Source of the DNA: Mesorhizobium sp. M7A.T.Ca.US.000.02.2.1
Lineage (GTDB): Bacteria; Pseudomonadota; Alphaproteobacteria; Rhizobiales; Rhizobiaceae
Assembly: GCF_003996995.1 (NCBI RefSeq)
Contig: NZ_RZTT01000010.1
Span: 1 to 35,162 of the forward strand
DNA: 35,162 bases
Direction of reading: 5' to 3'
The position numbers and the translations under genes are program-made. The notes beneath the pieces are model-generated. The model saw nothing but the letters and a program-made list of their open reading frames with translations. It ran no database searches and was not told the DNA's origin. Positions 32,679 to 35,162 of the stretch are shown here, piece by piece (the first letter of the stretch is position 1; each line of letters opens with the position of its first letter).

Positions 32679-33683
32679 ATGACCTTCGACTGGCCAACCG
32701 CGCTTCCGCTGATCTTCGCCGGCCTGATGGGCCTCGCCATCCTGATCTACGTCATTCTCGACGGTTTCGATCTCGGCATCGGCATTCTGTTCGCCGCCGC
32801 TGAAGACGCCGAACAGGATACGATGATTGCCGCGATCGGCCCGTTCTGGGACGCCAACGAAACCTGGCTGGTGCTGGCCGTCGGCCTGCTGCTGGTCGCC
32901 TTCCCGCTGGCGCATGGCGTCATCCTGACGGCGCTCTACATTCCGGTCTTCGTGCTTTTGCTCGGGCTGATCCTGCGCGGTGTCGCCTTCGATTTCCGCG
33001 CCAAGGTGCCGACCGAGCGCAAGCACCGCTGGAACCGTATTTTCTTCCTCGGTTCGCTCATCGCCTCGCTGGCGCAGGGCTATATGCTGGGCGTCTATGT
33101 GCTCGGGCTCGACGTCGGCCTCGGCGGCATGGCCTTCGGCGTGCTGGTGGCGTTCTGCCTTGCCGCCGCCTACGCGGCGATGGGCGCGGCCTGGGTGATC
33201 TACAAGACTGAAGGCGAATTGCAGAAGAAAGCGGTGCGCTGGCTGCGCACCGCGCTGGTGCTGACCGCGCTCGGCATGGCGGCGGTGTCGCTGGCGACGC
33301 CCTTCGCCAGCCCGCGCATCTTCGACAAATGGTTCGTCTGGCCGGAAATGCTTTATCTGTCGCCGCTGCCGATCCTGTCGGCGCTTTTGTTCCTGTGGCT
33401 GTGGCGGCAGACCTTCCATCTGCCGAAGCCCGACGACCGCCATTCGCTGATGCCGTTCCTGACGCTGGCCGCCATCTTCGCGCTCGGCTTTGCCGGTCTC
33501 GCCTGGTCGTTCTACCCGTTCGTGGTGCCCGATCGCCTGACCATCTGGCAAGCGGCTTCCGCGCCGGAGAGCCTGGCCATCATCCTGGCCGGCACCGTGG
33601 TCGTGCTGCCGGTCATCATCTTCTATTCGTTCTATGCCTACCGGGTGTTCGGCGGCAAGGCGACGGATTTGACGTATGATTGA
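32679..33683 (+). CDS. cydB: Cytochrome bd-type quinol oxidase subunit II
   Basis: A 334-residue subunit II with about eight or nine helices. The N-terminal signature VILDGFDLGIGILF is followed by IGPFWDANETWLVLAVGLLL, which carries the conserved WDxNE region, and RGVAFDFRAK. C-terminal GFAGLAWSFYPFVVPDRLT and YSFYAYRVFGGK fit the family. Length equals that of CIO-type CydB. I chose the ATG at 32679, preceded by GAGGAGAAAAAG with good spacing; a GTG at 32661 in the same frame is possible. It lies 296 bases after cydA in the same direction, so it may be co-transcribed through the repeat or have its own promoter. No CydX-like small subunit was seen downstream. Confidence 0.95.
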   Translation: MTFDWPTALPLIFAGLMGLAILIYVILDGFDLGIGILFAAAEDAEQDTMIAAIGPFWDANETWLVLAVGLLLVAFPLAHGVILTALYIPVFVLLLGLILRGVAFDFRAKVPTERKHRWNRIFFLGSLIASLAQGYMLGVYVLGLDVGLGGMAFGVLVAFCLAAAYAAMGAAWVIYKTEGELQKKAVRWLRTALVLTALGMAAVSLATPFASPRIFDKWFVWPEMLYLSPLPILSALLFLWLWRQTFHLPKPDDRHSLMPFLTLAAIFALGFAGLAWSFYPFVVPDRLTIWQAASAPESLAIILAGTVVVLPVIIFYSFYAYRVFGGKATDLTYD

Positions 33684-33700
33684 AGGGGATGGCGGGAGCT

Positions 33701-33854
33701 AATCTCCCCCCTCGAGGGGGAGATGTCGCCGAAGGCGACAGAGGGGGTCGCCACACGTAGAGCGCTAACCTCATTCTGTCGCAAGAGGCCGAGACCGGTC
33801 GAGCCGACCCCCTCTGGCCGCTTCGCGGCCATCTCCCCCTCAAGGGGGGAGATT
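33701..33854. repeat. Palindromic mosaic intergenic repeat (RIME-like), copy 4
   Basis: Perfect outer arms AATCTCCCCCCTCGAGGG / CCTCAAGGGGGGAGATT type, with inner GGCGACAGAGGGGGTCG and CGACCCCCTCTGGCC partners. It sits between the convergent cydB and msrA genes, where it could serve as a bidirectional 3' structure. Confidence 0.75.
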
Positions 33855-33867
33855 AACAGCGCTCAGC

Positions 33868-34599
33868 TCAATTGCTCGCCGACAGCACCAGCACCGGCTT
33901 GTCGCTGTAGAGCGCCGGGAACAGTGCCTTCAAGTTCGCCACCTTGGGCAGGTCGTTGTAGACGATGTAGGGATAGGTCGGGTTCAGCGTCAGAAAATCC
34001 TGATGGTAATTCTCGGCCGGATAGAAGGTCTTGCCGGTTTCCAGCGTGGTGACGATCGGCTCCGGGAACACCTTGGCCTGGTCGAGCTGGGCGATGTAGC
34101 TTTGCGCGATCTTCTTCTGTGCATCGTTTTCGGCGAAGATCGTCGAGCGGTACTGCGTGCCGGAGTCCGGACCCTGGAAATTCAGCTGGGTCGGGTTGTG
34201 GGCGACCGAGAAATAGACCTGCAGCAGCTGGCCATAAGTGATTTTCGACGGATCGTAGGTGATCTCGACGGATTCGGCATGCCCGGTGCGGCCTGAGCCG
34301 ACCGTCTCGTAGACGGCGGTGTCCTTGTCGCCGCCGGAGTAGCCGGAGACGGCCCTGGTGACGCCCTTGACGTGCTGGAAGACGCCCTGCACGCCCCAGA
34401 AACAACCGCCGGCGAAGATCGCCTTTTCAGTGCCGGTGGCCGCCTTCTCGTCGATTGCCGGCGGCGGGATCTTCACCGCGTCCTCGGCCGAAACCGCCGG
34501 CGTCAGCCAGAAGGCGGCGCCAGCGGCGGCAAGTGCAAGCGCGGCGAGGGCGCCTTTGACAAAGCCGAGCGAACGGTTTGAAATCTTGATGTTGGTCAT
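33868..34599 (-). CDS. msrA: Exported peptide methionine sulfoxide reductase MsrA
   Basis: A 243-residue MsrA, which reduces the S-form of methionine sulfoxide. An N-terminal signal (MTNIKISNRSLGFVKGALAA onwards, hydrophobic to about residue 33, likely cleavage VSA|ED near 38) sends it to the periplasm. The catalytic motif GGCFWGVQ has C66; the binding residues YSGG, GHAESVE, HNPTQLN and GTQYRS follow, as does NYHQDFL. No other cysteine occurs in the whole protein, so there is no resolving cysteine. I chose ATG 34599, preceded by GAGGAG; an upstream in-frame ATG at 34623 adds eight residues. A partner MsrB is not in this window. Confidence 0.95.
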   Translation of the reverse strand: MTNIKISNRSLGFVKGALAALALAAAGAAFWLTPAVSAEDAVKIPPPAIDEKAATGTEKAIFAGGCFWGVQGVFQHVKGVTRAVSGYSGGDKDTAVYETVGSGRTGHAESVEITYDPSKITYGQLLQVYFSVAHNPTQLNFQGPDSGTQYRSTIFAENDAQKKIAQSYIAQLDQAKVFPEPIVTTLETGKTFYPAENYHQDFLTLNPTYPYIVYNDLPKVANLKALFPALYSDKPVLVLSASN

Positions 34600-34700
34600 G
34601 GTTGCACTCCTCGTGGCTTCCATAGGGATCAGTCTATTGCATCAAATAGTGCGGCGCGACGCACATTCGCGTGCGCCGATTGCGGAATCTTACCGTCAGC

Positions 34701-34877
34701 GCTTTCCCTCACTGTCCTGCCGGACATCTCTCCCCGTAAAACGGGGAGAGAGCGACTGGCCGCGACGCTGGCGTTTCTACCTGCAACACCGATGATTGGC
34801 GAAACCGTCGATGAGCGACCCTCTCCCCGTCACTATACGGGGAGAGGATGCCGGCGGGCAGGTGAGGGGCAGCGCCA
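34701..34877. repeat. Palindromic mosaic intergenic repeat (RIME-like), copy 5
   Basis: Hairpin arms TCTCTCCCCGTAAAACGGGG (34728-34747) and CTCTCCCCGTCACTATACGG (starts near 34820) are visible, with outer GCGCTTTCCCTCACTGTCCTG and GGCAGGTGAGGGGCAGCGCC-like ends. The core GATTGGCGAAACCGTCGATG is the inverted form of the core in copy 3. It lies between the MsrA start and the repeat-protein stop; no gene lies in the 34600-34917 gap. Confidence 0.75.
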
Positions 34878-34917
34878 AGGGCCGCCCTTGTGAATGAACG
34901 GCTGAGACACGGCAGAA

Positions 34918-35162
34918 CTAGTTGGCCGGAGCCATCGCATCCGTCGCCGGCTTCATGGCGTCGGCGGCCGGCTTCATGGCGTTGGTGGCCGGCTTCATGG
35001 CGTTGGTGGCCATCGGGTCGGCAGGCTTCATCGCATCCGTTGCAGGTTTCATGGCGTCCGCGGCCGGTTTCATGGCATCTGCAGCCGGTTTCATCGCGTT
35101 GGTCGCGTCGTCGGCACGAGCGATGCCGCCGGCAAACAGCACCGTCGAGCACAGAGCGAGAG
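34918..35162 (-). CDS. Secreted protein with AMKPA repeats, 5' end outside the window
   Basis: The frame is open to the window edge, so the start lies beyond 35162 and this is a partial gene. The visible N-terminal part reads LALCSTVLFAGGIARADDA, the end of a Sec signal peptide with likely cleavage at ARA|DD. The mature protein, about 60 residues, is almost entirely a repeat: units of about seven residues around the core AMKPA, as in NAMKPAADAMKPAADAMKPA, ending DAMAPAN. There is no recognised enzymatic domain. The DNA has matching direct repeats (GGCTTCATGGCG and relatives on the plus strand). Small, secreted MKPA-type repeat proteins are known by pattern only; function unknown. Confidence 0.75.
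   Translation of the reverse strand, partial: LALCSTVLFAGGIARADDATNAMKPAADAMKPAADAMKPATDAMKPADPMATNAMKPATNAMKPAADAMKPATDAMAPAN

Overview
The window looks like chromosomal DNA of a high-GC alphaproteobacterium of the order Hyphomicrobiales, most likely Mesorhizobium or a close relative. The grounds are the protein types (MbfA-type ferritin/VIT iron exporter, Ku/LigD, CecR-like regulator with YbhG-type exporter, CYTH and CHAD pair, PhoX, CIO-type cytochrome bd) and the rhizobial-style palindromic intergenic repeats. The genus is inferred from pattern recognition, not from a search.

Layout. 0.3-3.7 kb: ku-ligD, a two-gene non-homologous end-joining unit. 3.7-5.4 kb: an ArsR-type regulator divergent from a small DUF1127, NIPSNAP and ABM-domain operon. 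5.4-7.3 kb: mbfA, with a perfect 29-bp iron-control-element palindrome, divergent from a small helix-turn-helix-like protein and flanked by two mosaic repeats. 7.3-9.0 kb: a PLP-dependent threonine/serine dehydratase and a 3-methyladenine glycosylase. 9.1-12.8 kb: TetR (CecR-like), membrane-fusion protein, ABC ATPase and ABC permease as one tightly coupled operon under a 22-bp palindrome. 12.9-15.2 kb: CYTH, CHAD and a YiiX-like permuted papain-fold protein. 15.3-16.7 kb: a membrane-bound class III nucleotide cyclase with unusual purine-selecting residues. 17.0-19.1 kb: a SulP anion transporter with an XRE regulator. 19.3-22.6 kb: an SMR/EamA-like membrane protein and a PAP2 phosphatase divergent from a NarL-type two-component system. 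22.8-25.9 kb: a Gly/Asn/Ser-rich secreted protein bracketed by two near-identical 30-bp hairpins, then a Tat-exported PhoX phosphatase behind a candidate Pho box. 26.1-28.9 kb: a small conserved protein, a flavin monooxygenase, and a DUF2156 (MprF C-terminal-like) protein. 29.1-30.8 kb: a YadGH-type ABC exporter. 31.0-33.7 kb: cydA and cydB of a cyanide-insensitive-type quinol oxidase, with a mosaic repeat between them. 33.9-35.2 kb: an exported MsrA and the 3' part of a secreted repeat protein that runs off the window.

The genes are mostly housekeeping and stress functions: DNA repair, iron export, envelope lipid modification, xenobiotic export, phosphate scavenging, respiration and methionine repair. 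I see no phage, insertion sequence, CRISPR array, tRNA or rRNA. The best signals for follow-up are regulatory architecture (the mbfA and tetR palindromes, both overlapping promoter elements), the altered cyclase active site, the twin hairpins, and the mosaic repeat inside cydAB. I did not find a clearly novel multi-gene system; the ArsR/DUF1127/NIPSNAP/ABM cluster and the CYTH/CHAD/YiiX cluster are the least understood gene groups.
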